NCBI GenBank assembly: GCA_964237235.1
Contig: CAXSGY010000016.1
Location: 48,805 to 112,804 of the forward strand
Reading direction: 5' to 3'
Length of the DNA: 64,000 nucleotides
Source: GCA-002050365 sp964237235
GTDB taxonomy: Bacteria > Acidobacteriota > Blastocatellia > Pyrinomonadales > Pyrinomonadaceae
Part shown: in pieces, positions 36,925-45,963 of the stretch
Layout: every line of letters starts with the position of its first letter
Position numbering within the stretch: the stretch's first letter is position 1
Position numbers and translations under genes: made by a program
The notes under the pieces: model-generated
The model's database searches: none
Told to the model about the DNA's origin: nothing
The model's input: the letters and a program-made list of their open reading frames with translations, nothing else

Positions 36925-38010
36925 ATGAAAATCGAAAAATCAAAACGAATCGTCGGGGCTTTTGCGTGCGTTCTGTTTTTAATCGGCGGATCGGTAAATT
37001 TTGCCGCCGCGCAGCAGATTAATTCAAACGACAAACTGACGGCGGAAATCGAAAAGGCGGTTCACGCAATGTATGACGCTTTCGTCGGGCGCGACGAAAC
37101 GGGCTTTAAGAATGTTATCGCCGACGGCGGATTTCTTTACGATGAATACGGCTACATTACGGCGACGGATTTCAAAAAAGAGACCGCCGGTTACTTCAAA
37201 TCAACGCCGAAACCGAATACGAAACTTTCCTTTGAGATAACCAATCTGAAAGTCGTCGCCGTCGCGGACGACACGGCAATCGCCAGCTATGAAATCGCGC
37301 AGCGCACCGAAGACAACGGCAAAACGCGCATCACCCGCGACCGCCATACGGACGTTTTAGTGCGGCGCGCCGGACGCTGGCAGATTTTCGCCGAACACGG
37401 CTCGAAAATGCCGAAACTGATCGAACCAGTTTCTGCCGGAATGCCGAACGGCTGGCGCATCACGCCGGAAGACAGCAAGGCGGCGAATTACCGTTTGACC
37501 GTTGACAATTCGACGAAACACGGCGGCGCGGCAAGCGCGCGCATCAGCGGAATGTGCGCCGACAATGAAGGCGATTGGGCATCGCTCGCGCAGTCAATTC
37601 AAGCGGACGAATTTCGCGGGCGGCGAGTGCGCCTGACCGGCTGGCTGAAAACCGACGGCGTGAACAAAGCCGGTTTGTGGATGCGCGTTGACGGCAACCG
37701 GCACACGCTCGGTTTCGACAATATGGACGACCGCGCCGTAACGGGAACCAGCGATTGGAAACAGTATTCGGTTGTTTTAGACGTTCCCGCCGAAGCCGTC
37801 AATATTTATTTCGGAACGCTCGTGCAGGGCGCGGGCAACGTCTGGGCGGACGATTTCAAATTGGAGACGGTCGGCAGCGATGTCGCCGCGACCAACCGCG
37901 ATTCGGTCGAAGACGCGAAACGCGACAACGGACGCGAAGCCAAACCGGACGCGAACAAAAAGGCGGTCAACCTCGATTTCGAAGCGGGCGCGGTCGCCAA
38001 AACAAACTAA
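36925..38010 (+). CDS. secreted NTF2/SnoaL-like protein with C-terminal jelly-roll-like domain
   Basis: 361 residues from the ATG at 36925, chosen for the AAGGATAAGG ribosome site and the signal peptide that follows (FACVLFLIGGSVNFAAAQ). Residues about 40-150 form a DUF4440/SnoaL-like NTF2 fold (VHAMYDAFVGRDETGF, ASYEIAQRTED, RDRHTDVLVRRAGRWQIFAEH). Residues about 165-315 look like a carbohydrate-binding-type jelly roll (GWLKTDGVNKAGLWMRVDG, WKQYSVVLDVPAEAVNIYFG). The last 45 residues are charged and probably disordered. No catalytic residues can be named. Divergent from the truncated regulator. Confidence 0.8.
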   Translation: MKIEKSKRIVGAFACVLFLIGGSVNFAAAQQINSNDKLTAEIEKAVHAMYDAFVGRDETGFKNVIADGGFLYDEYGYITATDFKKETAGYFKSTPKPNTKLSFEITNLKVVAVADDTAIASYEIAQRTEDNGKTRITRDRHTDVLVRRAGRWQIFAEHGSKMPKLIEPVSAGMPNGWRITPEDSKAANYRLTVDNSTKHGGAASARISGMCADNEGDWASLAQSIQADEFRGRRVRLTGWLKTDGVNKAGLWMRVDGNRHTLGFDNMDDRAVTGTSDWKQYSVVLDVPAEAVNIYFGTLVQGAGNVWADDFKLETVGSDVAATNRDSVEDAKRDNGREAKPDANKKAVNLDFEAGAVAKTN

Positions 38011-38040
38011 ACGAACAATTCGGAACTCGGATATTTACCG

Positions 38041-38066
38041 CGCGCCGCAGATCAAAATGCGGCGCG
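38041..38066 (+). terminator. GC-rich hairpin after the NTF2-like gene
   Basis: CGCGCCGCA (38041-38049) pairs perfectly with TGCGGCGCG (38058-38066), 31 bases past the stop. A weak T-rich stretch follows. Confidence 0.6.
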
Positions 38067-38102
38067 CCGGAATAGGTTTCTTTAAAAAGCGGAAAAACCC
38101 AA

Positions 38103-38402
38103 GTGAAAATTACAGCAAGGAGAGAAATTTTCATCGAGCGCGAGCGAACTTTGACGATTCGCTTCAATGCCGCGCCCGCGATTGAATTCTGCGCCGAATG
38201 CCAAACGCAAACGAGCTTCGTCAACATCAATCAGGCGGCGATTATCGCGCAAAAAACCGACCGCGAAATCTTCCGGCTGGTCGAAGCGGGTCGCCTGCAT
38301 TGCCGAGAGTCGGCGGAAGGTTTTCTGCTCGTCTGTCTCGCGTCCCTGCAAAATCTTCGCGCGGCAATTACCACGAATCAAATAACGACAGGAGAAAAAT
38401 AA
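38103..38402 (+). CDS. small protein with Cys pair and HTH-like segment, first gene of surface operon
   Basis: 99 residues starting at GTG. The N-terminal half is beta-like with a CAEC pair near residues 30-33; the second half (INQAAIIAQKTDREIFRLVEAGRLHC) reads like a helix-turn-helix of excisionase/MerR style, then FLLVCLASL. I have seen the same layout as small genes beside large surface proteins in this phylum, but no function is established. It lies one base before the fibre gene's ATG, so the two are probably cotranscribed. Possible roles: regulator of the operon, or zinc-dependent adaptor. Confidence 0.65.
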   Translation: MKITARREIFIERERTLTIRFNAAPAIEFCAECQTQTSFVNINQAAIIAQKTDREIFRLVEAGRLHCRESAEGFLLVCLASLQNLRAAITTNQITTGEK

Positions 38403-38403
38403 A

Positions 38404-40494
38404 ATGTTCAATTCAAATCAAAAAGCATACAGACAATTTTTTATCATCTGCGCCTTTTTCGGCAGTTTACTGTTCGGAGCGTTGACCGCCGCCGCGCAGA
38501 CTTCGGCATTTACCTATCAGGGACGTTTGACCGACGCAGGCGCGCCCGCCAACGGCTCATACGATTTGCAGTTTGCGTTGTTCGATGCGGTAAGCGGCGG
38601 AACACAGCAGGGCATAACAGTTACCAAACTCGGCGTTATCGTCACCAACGGAGTTTTTACCGCCTTGCTCGATTTTACCTCTGCGCCGTTCACCGCCGGA
38701 GCCGACCGTTATCTGGAAATCACGGTTCGCAATCCGGCGGGCGGCAGTGCGGCGACGCTCGCACCGCGCCAACAAATCACTTCCGCGCCGACGGCGATTC
38801 AAGCGGCAAACGCCGTCAACGCGCAGCAACTCGGCGGCTCGGCGGCAACGAATTATTTGCAGACGAACGGCAGCGGCGCAAACTTAACAAACCTGAATGC
38901 CTCGAACATTACGAGCGGCGGATTGAACGATTCACAGCTTTCGGCAAACGTCGCGCTTCGTAACCAGGCAAATACATTCGTGGGCAATCAAATCGTCAAC
39001 GGCAATCTGACGCAGACCGGAACGGTTGCAGATTTAACTTTAACGAACGGTTTTGTAGTAAGCGGCACTCTCGGCACGGGCGTGATTCCGGCGACGGGCG
39101 CGGGAACGCGAATGATGTTTTATCCGGGCAAAGCGGCGTTTCGTGCCGGCGATGTTGACGGAACGCAATGGAACGCCGCAAGCGTCGGCGGTTATTCGGC
39201 GGCGTTCGGATCTAACACAATCGCCAGCGGTTTTGGTTCAACAGCTCTGGGCAGTGGCACAAGCGCGACAGGCAACAGTTCGTTAGCGGCTGGATTTGCT
39301 ACGACTGCCAGCGGCAATATTACCACCGCATTGGGTTATTTCGTCTCAACCAACAATCAGCAAGGCAGCTTTATCTATGGCGATAGCTCGACGACAACCT
39401 CTTTCGTTTCGGTTGCGCCGAATTCATTCACGATGCGGGCGACCGGCGGGTTTGCATCGGTCGGCACGTTCGGCACGGGCGCGATTCCGGCAATGGGCGC
39501 GGGAACGCGAATGATGTTTTATCCGAATAAAGCGGCATTTCGTGCCGGAAATGTTTTTTCAACCGAATGGGACGACGCGAATATCGGCAATTATTCGACG
39601 GCGACGGGCAGAAGAACCGTCGCCAGCGGTTTGGATTTGACGGCGATGGGTCTGTTAACCGTGGCGAGCGGCGAAGAAGCGACGGCTCTCGGTTTTTCAA
39701 CGACGGCGAGCGGCAATGAATCTATCGCAATGGGCGAAAACACGATAGCCAGCGGCGCGAATTCAACGGCGATTGGACTCCACACCTTAGCGAGCGGCTT
39801 TGCGTCTGTCGCCGTAGGTGAACGCACCACGGCAAGCGGGAATTTTTCAACCGCAATGGGAAGAAATGCCTCGACGAATAATCAAACCGGCAGCTTCGTC
39901 TACGGCGATAACTCGACCAGCTTAGGGTTTAATATCCTGTCGAGTGCGCCTAACCAATTCGTCGTTCGCGCCCAAAACATTTGGTTCGGGCAAAACAACG
40001 GAGTAATCAATACCGCCAATCGTTTTATCGAGACTTCGACGGGAGCCTATCTTTCGACCGGCGGAACGTGGACGAACAGTTCGAGCGTGAATCTGAAAAC
40101 CAACTTCGCGCCGGTTGATTCGCGCTTTGTTTTGCAGAAGGTTTTAACATTGCCGCTGACGACGTGGAACTACAAAAGCGAAGACCAAAGCGTCGTGCAT
40201 TTGGGAGCGATGGCGCAGGACTTTCGCAAGGCTTTTGATCTCGGCGCAGACGATGAACATATTTCGACCGTTGATGCCGACGGCGTGGCTTTGGCGGCAA
40301 TTCAGGGTTTGAATGCCGAAGTGAAAGATGAAATGAAATTACGAGATATAAAATTTGAAAGTCAACAAACGCAAATCGAAACGCAGCAAACAACTATTGA
40401 ACGCCAGCAGAAACAGATTGACGCGCTGGTGAAATTGGTCTGCGCGTCGAATTCGGCGGCGGACGTTTGCCGGCAGGAGGAAAAAATAAAATGA
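38404..40494 (+). CDS. surface fibre: YadA-head-like repeats with C-terminal S74 intramolecular chaperone
   Basis: 696 residues. Signal peptide (FGSLLFGALTAAAQ), a beta-sandwich N-terminal domain at about 35-135, then collagen-like periodic repeats of the YadA head kind (STALGSGTSATGNSSLAAG, TAMGLLTVASGEEATALG) between about 255 and 490. The C-terminus at about 555-640 is the S74 endosialidase-type chaperone: SSSVNLKTNFAPV (Ser561/Lys565 region) and VVHLGAMAQDFRKAF, followed by a trimer-forming coiled coil. Such domains fold trimeric fibres and then cut themselves off. A 29-residue block occurs twice (221-249 and 354-382). SD AGGAG precedes the ATG. Its stop overlaps the next start by 4 bases. 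Confidence 0.85.
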   Translation: MFNSNQKAYRQFFIICAFFGSLLFGALTAAAQTSAFTYQGRLTDAGAPANGSYDLQFALFDAVSGGTQQGITVTKLGVIVTNGVFTALLDFTSAPFTAGADRYLEITVRNPAGGSAATLAPRQQITSAPTAIQAANAVNAQQLGGSAATNYLQTNGSGANLTNLNASNITSGGLNDSQLSANVALRNQANTFVGNQIVNGNLTQTGTVADLTLTNGFVVSGTLGTGVIPATGAGTRMMFYPGKAAFRAGDVDGTQWNAASVGGYSAAFGSNTIASGFGSTALGSGTSATGNSSLAAGFATTASGNITTALGYFVSTNNQQGSFIYGDSSTTTSFVSVAPNSFTMRATGGFASVGTFGTGAIPAMGAGTRMMFYPNKAAFRAGNVFSTEWDDANIGNYSTATGRRTVASGLDLTAMGLLTVASGEEATALGFSTTASGNESIAMGENTIASGANSTAIGLHTLASGFASVAVGERTTASGNFSTAMGRNASTNNQTGSFVYGDNSTSLGFNILSSAPNQFVVRAQNIWFGQNNGVINTANRFIETSTGAYLSTGGTWTNSSSVNLKTNFAPVDSRFVLQKVLTLPLTTWNYKSEDQSVVHLGAMAQDFRKAFDLGADDEHISTVDADGVALAAIQGLNAEVKDEMKLRDIKFESQQTQIETQQTTIERQQKQIDALVKLVCASNSAADVCRQEEKIK

Positions 40495-41792
40495 ACAAAC
40501 GAATCTTAATCGCCTTGTTTTTAATATTCGCGCCGGTCTTTAACGCGGCGGCGCAATCTTCGGGCAGCACGTTCGCCGTTACCAAATCCGTGATTGCGGC
40601 GGGCAGTTCGCAATCTTCGAGCGGCGGTTCATTCGCCCTTGCCGGGACAATCGGGCAATCAGTTGCGGGCAACAGTTTGACCGGCGGCAGTTTCGCTCTG
40701 AATTCCGGTTTTTGGAGTCCGACCGTTTACAATGTCGGCTTGGAAGGCGACATCGCCGCGCGCTCTTCGGGCAACGGCGCGGTCGAATCGAACGATGTCG
40801 TTCTCGTCAGACGTTTGTTCAACGGCACGGCTCTAATTGATTACGAATACAACGAATTTCAACGCGCCGATTCCGCGCCGCGCGCGACTTTCGGCGACGG
40901 TGCAATCAACTCCGCCGACATCGTGCAGGCGCATCGTTATCAAAACACGACCGACGCGCCGCACGTTGCCGCCGGTCCGGCTGAACAAGGCGCGTCGCCG
41001 CGCGTCGCCGCGGGCGAAGAACAAACGGAAAACATTCGTGCGGCGGAACAACAGATGAGCGCGCCGCGGCAGGTGCGGGTCGAATCAACGAGCGCGATTG
41101 CCGGACAAACGGTCACGATCAATATTCGCGTTGATGCGGCGGGCGACGAAGCCGGTTACGGATTTATCTTGAACTACGACAAAACCAAACTGACCAATCC
41201 GGTCATCGGCGCGGGCAATGCCGGAGCGGCGGTGCGCGCCTGTAATCTGAATTTTTCGACCGGCATCAACTGCGCGGTGGACACTTTTCCGGTTAACAAT
41301 CCGAACAGCACCGACGCGAGCATCGGTGAGATTGCGGCGGGCGAGAATCAGATTTTAATCACGGTGACGTTTAATGTGGCGATGAACGCGCCGCCGGTGC
41401 TGAATCTGACATTGAGCAACGTCAACGCCTCGAACGACAACGCCGATCTGGTGGCAATCAGCGGCGCGGACGGCACGCTGATGGTTTCGGGCGGACCGAC
41501 CGCCGCGCCGGTCGTCGTCGGCGGGCAAATTCTGACGGCGGACGGCAGAGGCATTCGCAATGTGCCGGTGAAAATGACCGACGGAAGCGGACAGACGCGA
41601 ACCGCTCTCTCTTCAATCAACGGACGTTTTCGATTCGCCGATGTCGCGCCGGGCGCGGTTTACATTTTCGCGGTCAGTGCCAAGCGTTTTCGATTCGCGC
41701 AGGACAAACAGGTGTTGGTGATTAACGAAGATAAAGACGACATAAATTTCACCGCCGAAGCGGGCGACGCGCCGCCGGAGACGGAAAAATAA
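40491..41792 (+). CDS. secreted protein with dockerin-like repeats, cohesin-like domain and regulatory-like domain
   Basis: 433 residues from the ATG at 40491 (AGGAGG ribosome site; 4-base overlap with the fibre gene). Signal peptide (LIALFLIFAPVFNAAAQ), a Ser/Gly-rich segment, two dockerin-like calcium repeats at about 85-150 (GNGAVESNDVVLVRRLF and FGDGAINSADIVQAHRY), a charged linker, a cohesin-like beta sandwich at about 195-340 (AGQTVTINIRVDAAGDEAGYGF, LNYDKTKLTNPVI), and a carboxypeptidase-regulatory-like domain at the end (ILTADGRGIRNVPVKMTDG). Dockerin and cohesin in one chain would allow self-assembly or binding to partners. Domain calls by motif; strength of dockerin-cohesin pairing unknown. 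Confidence 0.82.
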   Translation: MNKRILIALFLIFAPVFNAAAQSSGSTFAVTKSVIAAGSSQSSSGGSFALAGTIGQSVAGNSLTGGSFALNSGFWSPTVYNVGLEGDIAARSSGNGAVESNDVVLVRRLFNGTALIDYEYNEFQRADSAPRATFGDGAINSADIVQAHRYQNTTDAPHVAAGPAEQGASPRVAAGEEQTENIRAAEQQMSAPRQVRVESTSAIAGQTVTINIRVDAAGDEAGYGFILNYDKTKLTNPVIGAGNAGAAVRACNLNFSTGINCAVDTFPVNNPNSTDASIGEIAAGENQILITVTFNVAMNAPPVLNLTLSNVNASNDNADLVAISGADGTLMVSGGPTAAPVVVGGQILTADGRGIRNVPVKMTDGSGQTRTALSSINGRFRFADVAPGAVYIFAVSAKRFRFAQDKQVLVINEDKDDINFTAEAGDAPPETEK

Positions 41793-41846
41793 CCGGATTA
41801 AAATTCGCTTTTTCGGTTGATGTTGAGGTTGCGCAGTTGAAAATTT

Positions 41847-41934
41847 GATTCGCGCCTTTTTGTGTTGATTCGTGTAATTAGTGGATAATTCTTTTTTCGC
41901 TAAACACGCGAATCAGCACGAAGAGGCGCGAATC
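41847..41934. repeat. long imperfect palindrome (ATTCGTG-type dispersed repeat)
   Basis: The arms 41847-41876 and 41905-41934 are about 30 bases each and match inverted at roughly 26 positions, with GATTCGCGCC/GGCGCGAATC at the ends. Nothing else is seen in the 241-bp gap except the terminator at 41987-42021. Confidence 0.75.
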
Positions 41935-41986
41935 ATAAAGATTAAAAGTAATTTTTTGTTTCAACTGCGTAATTTCTATTCTGAAG

Positions 41987-42021
41987 AAAAAAGCCTGACG
42001 AAATTTTCATCAGGCTTTTTT
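41987..42021 (-). terminator. intrinsic terminator of the zinc-ribbon protein gene
   Basis: AAAAAAGCCTGA (41987-41998) pairs with TCAGGCTTTTTT (42010-42021), 12 bases past the minus-strand stop; the flanking A/T runs make it functional in both directions. Confidence 0.9.
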
Positions 42022-42033
42022 GTCAACCAAATT

Positions 42034-43164
42034 TTACCAACCGGCTTCGGGCAGCTCGTCTATCGAGACGAGCGTTCCGAAAAAGTTCTTTTTGCCGTGC
42101 AGCCGCATTCCGTTTTTGAAGCGCGACCACGTTTCCGCCGTCAATTTTATTTTGTGCGGTTTGTTATCGCCGCCGAGTTCTTTGACAAGCAAATTATAAG
42201 TTTCCGTTCGCTTTGCTTCGCGGCGCGTTCGATCCGTTTGAATCGTCGCCCACTGCGGATTAAAGTCCGTGCCGGAAGTGGTTTTTTCGCCCGCCGCGAT
42301 CCATTTATCAACGTCGTAGGTGTAGCGAGTTTTATAAACCGGAACGTCACGGTAAACGGTTTCGCTGCGGCTGCGCGTTTTCGTTACCGTTTTATATTTT
42401 GTGCGCGTGCAGTATTTATCTTCAAAATAGCCGTTCTTTTTGTTAATTTTGCCGCAAACATAACGCTCCGAACCGTCGCTGACTTGTTCGGTGTAAGTTT
42501 CGGGAACGCTGCGCGTGCCGTCGGCGATTTTATCGGTGTGATGCACGGCGCGGGTTTGCGATTTTATTCGCGCACCGGACGGAACTTCGCCCTCCCAAGC
42601 CGTCTCATTAACGGTTTTATATTCTTCGACGACGATGGAGCGCGTCCATTCCAAACCGGCGACTTCGACTTCGACCGCGCCGGTCAAAGTCGAAAGATAA
42701 ACGAGAACGACGAACAAAACGGCGAACGCCGACAGCAAACCGCCCGCGCCGAGCAAGCCGAATTTGAAAAGCCTCGAGCCGAAAAAGGATTTTCGCGGCG
42801 CGGTCGGCTGAAATCGCGCCGGCTGAATATTCGGCGGATTTTTTTTTCGCGCTTCCGAAGACCAATCGCCGTCGTCGCGCGTTTCTTCGACCAGCCGTCT
42901 GTCGAGACTCGAACGAACGCTGCCGCAGCTCGAACACTGCGTTTGATTGGCGCGGTTGTTACCGCCGCAGTAACGGCAAATCCAATCCGCGCCCGCGTTC
43001 GCCTGACTTAATAAATTCGCATCCGCAACGACGGCGGCATCGTCTTCGAGATAAAATTCTACGTCGTCGCCGCGCTTTACGCCGCAGGTCTGACAATTCA
43101 GATTGCGTCCGAGATTCGCCGTCGAACACCGCGCGCATCGCCATTTTCCTTCGTAAGTCGCCAT
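42034..43164 (-). CDS. membrane protein with two RanBP2-type zinc ribbons
   Basis: 376 residues. Two zinc ribbons of the form W-x-C-x2-C-x10-C-x2-C open the protein: WRCARCSTANLGRNLNCQTC at about 8-27 and WICRYCGGNNRANQTQCSSC at about 61-80. A charged linker leads to one membrane helix at about 132-155 (LLGAGGLLSAFAVLFVVLVYL), then an external domain of about 220 residues rich in Tyr, Thr and charged residues, with YVCGKINKKNGYFEDKYC possibly disulphide-linked. RanBP2 fingers bind RNA or ubiquitin in eukaryotes; bacterial use is unknown. The plus-strand frame of equal length over this gene is a shadow. Confidence 0.82.
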   Translation of the reverse strand: MATYEGKWRCARCSTANLGRNLNCQTCGVKRGDDVEFYLEDDAAVVADANLLSQANAGADWICRYCGGNNRANQTQCSSCGSVRSSLDRRLVEETRDDGDWSSEARKKNPPNIQPARFQPTAPRKSFFGSRLFKFGLLGAGGLLSAFAVLFVVLVYLSTLTGAVEVEVAGLEWTRSIVVEEYKTVNETAWEGEVPSGARIKSQTRAVHHTDKIADGTRSVPETYTEQVSDGSERYVCGKINKKNGYFEDKYCTRTKYKTVTKTRSRSETVYRDVPVYKTRYTYDVDKWIAAGEKTTSGTDFNPQWATIQTDRTRREAKRTETYNLLVKELGGDNKPHKIKLTAETWSRFKNGMRLHGKKNFFGTLVSIDELPEAGW

Positions 43165-43698
43165 AAGAAAAACCTCAGCTTTATAAAGCGTAAAATCGAA
43201 GCCGAAAGTTTCAGGAAAATTTGCAGATAAATTTTAACGGGCATAAAATTTATTATATTTATTTCGCGGCGCGGCGAAAACCGAATCATACAAAGCTTCG
43301 TTTGCTGATAACGGACAAGACGGTTAACCGATGTATTTGTGAATCGAAAGAGCGGACAACTTTATGAATCGAACGTTACAGAAATCAGTCGGCTGCGGAA
43401 CCGCCGAATCGGGCGAATAATATCCGGCGCAGATCGCGCAAAAAATATTTGTGATTGACTTTCGCGCGTCCTCTAAAACGCCGGTATCGGCATGCGTTTT
43501 GATGTTCCGCGTTTGATTCGTCGAATCGGTTCGAGCTATGCGCCGGATGACGAACGAAACTTACGGCAATTGATTTTCGGCAAAAAATTCAACGGAATGT
43601 TTTTTATTGACGCGCTCCGCCGGAGCGCGTCCGAATCCGCCGGTCACAAACGTCGCGCCGATGCCCTGAAATTATTTTCAAAACGCGGAGAAAAACGG
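43165..43698. other. 534-bp divergent gap without a convincing gene
   Basis: The start of the S41 protease frame could be drawn out to 43492, but those 69 residues are basic, lack any domain and precede a clean signal peptide, so I treat them as leader. The gap holds a short perfect palindrome CGGTTAACCG (43321-43330) and the GC hairpin at 43609-43631. Promoters for both directions must lie here but no clear pair was found. Confidence 0.5.
43609..43631 (+). promoter_or_regulatory. strong GC hairpin in the S41 protease leader
   Basis: GACGCGCTCC and GGAGCGCGTC form a perfect 10-bp stem around GCC. There is no U-tract on either strand, so it is not an ordinary terminator; it lies 67 bases before the start codon. 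Confidence 0.55.
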
Positions 43699-45963
43699 AT
43701 GAAAATTTTACCTTTGATACTTTTGCTTTTCGCGGCGGCTTCAATCGTCGTTCGAGCGCAAACCGAAGAAAAACGCATCGAGCGTCTGAGCGGTTTAGCC
43801 AAAATCTGGGGCGCGGTGAAATATTTTCATCCGTTTGCGGCATACAAAGACATTGATTTGGACAAAGCTTTAATTGACGCGATTCGGAAAGTGAATGCCG
43901 CCAAAACGCCGGAAGAATACGCCGCGGCGATTAATTCGATGCTCGCCGCGCTTGATGATAAAAATACCCGCGCCGAAGTTTTTACGGAAAAGCCGAAGGC
44001 GGAAAATAAAAGCGCGACCGGTGCCGCCAAAGAGCTGTTCAAATTTGAAAACGGCGTTTTGACGATTGACGTTTACGCGATTTCGGCGGCGATGGCGAAC
44101 GCGCAGGGACAGACGACGGATAATCAAATGACGGGCAAAATGTTCGAATCGTTTTCGCAGGCAAAAGCGGTGATTCTCGATCTGCGTTTTCCGACGGACA
44201 CAAACGATTTCGCTTTTTATTTCGCCGACGCTTTTTTGCGAAATGCTTTGCCCGCGATGCTCGATAAAACGGTTGTGCTGTCGGCGACGCGCTATCGCGC
44301 GCATAACGGTTACGAATCGCAGACGGGCGGTTACAGCAATTACGGTTCGGCGATGACGACGACCGCCGCGAAAACTCTGGAGGGAAATAATAAGACGAAA
44401 ACGCCGCCGATGATCCTGCTCGTCAACGAAAATTCGCCGAACGCGGACATCGACGGCGGCTTGCAGGCGGCTGAAAAAGCGTTCGTGGTGCAGGACGGCG
44501 GGGCGGCGGAGCCGTTGGGTTCAGCATTCACGACGATTAAGCTCGCGGACGACGTGCGCGTCAAAATGCGGACGGCGGAACTCGTCAATGCGGACGGCAC
44601 AGTTGAATTGACGGCTGACCGGATCGCCGTCGAAGGCGCGGCGGAAATTGAAGCCGGGAAAATTATCGCGGAAAATAAATTCGTTTCCGCGCGCGTGAAA
44701 AACGTTTCGACCTTTACGCCGGTTATCAATCGAAAGGAAAAAATTTACGCCGAAATGGAATTTCCCGAAAAGCAATATCGGCTGCTCGCGTTGTTTCGAT
44801 TCTGGAACGTCATCAATTATTTTTTCCCGTATAAGGATTTGATCGGCGCGGACTGGAACACAATTCTGCCGAAATATATCCCGCAGTTCGAGGCGGATAA
44901 GGACGCGCTCGAATATCGTTTGACGACAGGGAAAATGGTCGCCGAATTTCACGATTCGCACGGATTTCTGCGCCTGCCGCCGCTCGAAAATCCGCCCGTT
45001 TTTTATTTTCCGCCGACGGTCGAAGGTTACGCCGAAAATCAAACTTATATTCGCGGCGTTTTAGACGAAAATTCCGGTTTTCAGGTCGGCGATGTCGTTT
45101 TGGAAGTTGACGACGAGCCGATTGCGAAAATTTTGGAACGATTCACCGTCCGCGTCGCGGCTTCGACCCCGCAGGCGGCGATGCAGCAGGTTCACGGTTA
45201 CGGAATTTTCCGCGGCGCGCAAAATTCAAAAGCCGTTTTTAGAGTGCGCGGTCTCGACGGCAAAATTCGCGCCGTCGAAACCGTACGCAACGTCGCGTCG
45301 AGCGATCCGCGCTTTGCCCGATTCAACGACCGCAAACGTAAAACGCCCGTCGTTTCGATTTTGCCGTCGGGTTTCGCTTACGTTGACCTCGACCGTTTAA
45401 CGAACGCCGAAGTTGATAAAATGCTCGAGACGATCAAAAACGCGCCCGCCGTTATTTTCGATATGCGCGGCTATCCGAACGGCACGGCGTGGTCAATCGC
45501 ACCGCGTCTGACGGCGAAAAAAACTCCCGTCGCCGCGCTCTTTTCGCGTCCGCAACCCGAAGCCGTCAACTTTAACGACGATACGGCGGCAACTTATAAC
45601 TTCGCGCAAAAATTTCCCGAATGGAACGGCGAAATCTACACGGGCAAAGTCGTGATGCTGATTGACGAAAACGCGCAGAGCCAGTCCGAACACGCAGCTC
45701 TGTTTTTTGAAACGGCGCGACCCGACATCAACTTTATCGGCACGCCGACCGCCGGCGCGAACGGCGATGTCACGGCGACCGTTTTACCGGGAAATATCAT
45801 CGTTTTTTTTTCCGGTCATAACGTTCGCCACGCCGACGGCGGACAATTGCAAAGAATCGGCATTCAACCGACGATAAAAGTTGCGCCGACGATTAAAGGC
45901 TTGACCGGAGGCAAAGACGAAATTCTCGACGCGGCGGTTAAGTTTTTACAGACGGCGCGTTAA
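43699..45963 (+). CDS. secreted S41 family (C-terminal processing-type) peptidase
   Basis: 754 residues from the ATG at 43699, preceded by GGAG and followed by a signal peptide (ILPLILLLFAAASIVVRAQ). The N-terminal helical part (LAKIWGAVKYFHPFAAYKDIDLD) is repeated later as LFRFWNVINYFFPYKDLIGADWN, typical of this multi-domain S41 group. A PDZ domain lies near residues 445-515 (VLDENSGFQVGDVVLEVDDEP) and the catalytic core at the end, with VIFDMRGYPNG and the nucleophile region MLIDENAQSQSEHAA (Ser661 or Ser663). It probably degrades peptides in the periplasm or outside. Single gene. Confidence 0.88.
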   Translation: MKILPLILLLFAAASIVVRAQTEEKRIERLSGLAKIWGAVKYFHPFAAYKDIDLDKALIDAIRKVNAAKTPEEYAAAINSMLAALDDKNTRAEVFTEKPKAENKSATGAAKELFKFENGVLTIDVYAISAAMANAQGQTTDNQMTGKMFESFSQAKAVILDLRFPTDTNDFAFYFADAFLRNALPAMLDKTVVLSATRYRAHNGYESQTGGYSNYGSAMTTTAAKTLEGNNKTKTPPMILLVNENSPNADIDGGLQAAEKAFVVQDGGAAEPLGSAFTTIKLADDVRVKMRTAELVNADGTVELTADRIAVEGAAEIEAGKIIAENKFVSARVKNVSTFTPVINRKEKIYAEMEFPEKQYRLLALFRFWNVINYFFPYKDLIGADWNTILPKYIPQFEADKDALEYRLTTGKMVAEFHDSHGFLRLPPLENPPVFYFPPTVEGYAENQTYIRGVLDENSGFQVGDVVLEVDDEPIAKILERFTVRVAASTPQAAMQQVHGYGIFRGAQNSKAVFRVRGLDGKIRAVETVRNVASSDPRFARFNDRKRKTPVVSILPSGFAYVDLDRLTNAEVDKMLETIKNAPAVIFDMRGYPNGTAWSIAPRLTAKKTPVAALFSRPQPEAVNFNDDTAATYNFAQKFPEWNGEIYTGKVVMLIDENAQSQSEHAALFFETARPDINFIGTPTAGANGDVTATVLPGNIIVFFSGHNVRHADGGQLQRIGIQPTIKVAPTIKGLTGGKDEILDAAVKFLQTAR

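Noticed and set aside
41881..43011. 376-residue plus-strand frame
   Set aside because: Lies antisense over the zinc-ribbon membrane protein, starts in an intergenic repeat, and is rich in Phe/Arg as expected of a shadow frame; the minus frame has recognisable zinc fingers and a membrane helix.
43492..43698. N-terminal extension of the S41 protease
   Set aside because: The extra 69 residues have no domain, contain the GC hairpin, and would place the clear signal peptide inside the protein.
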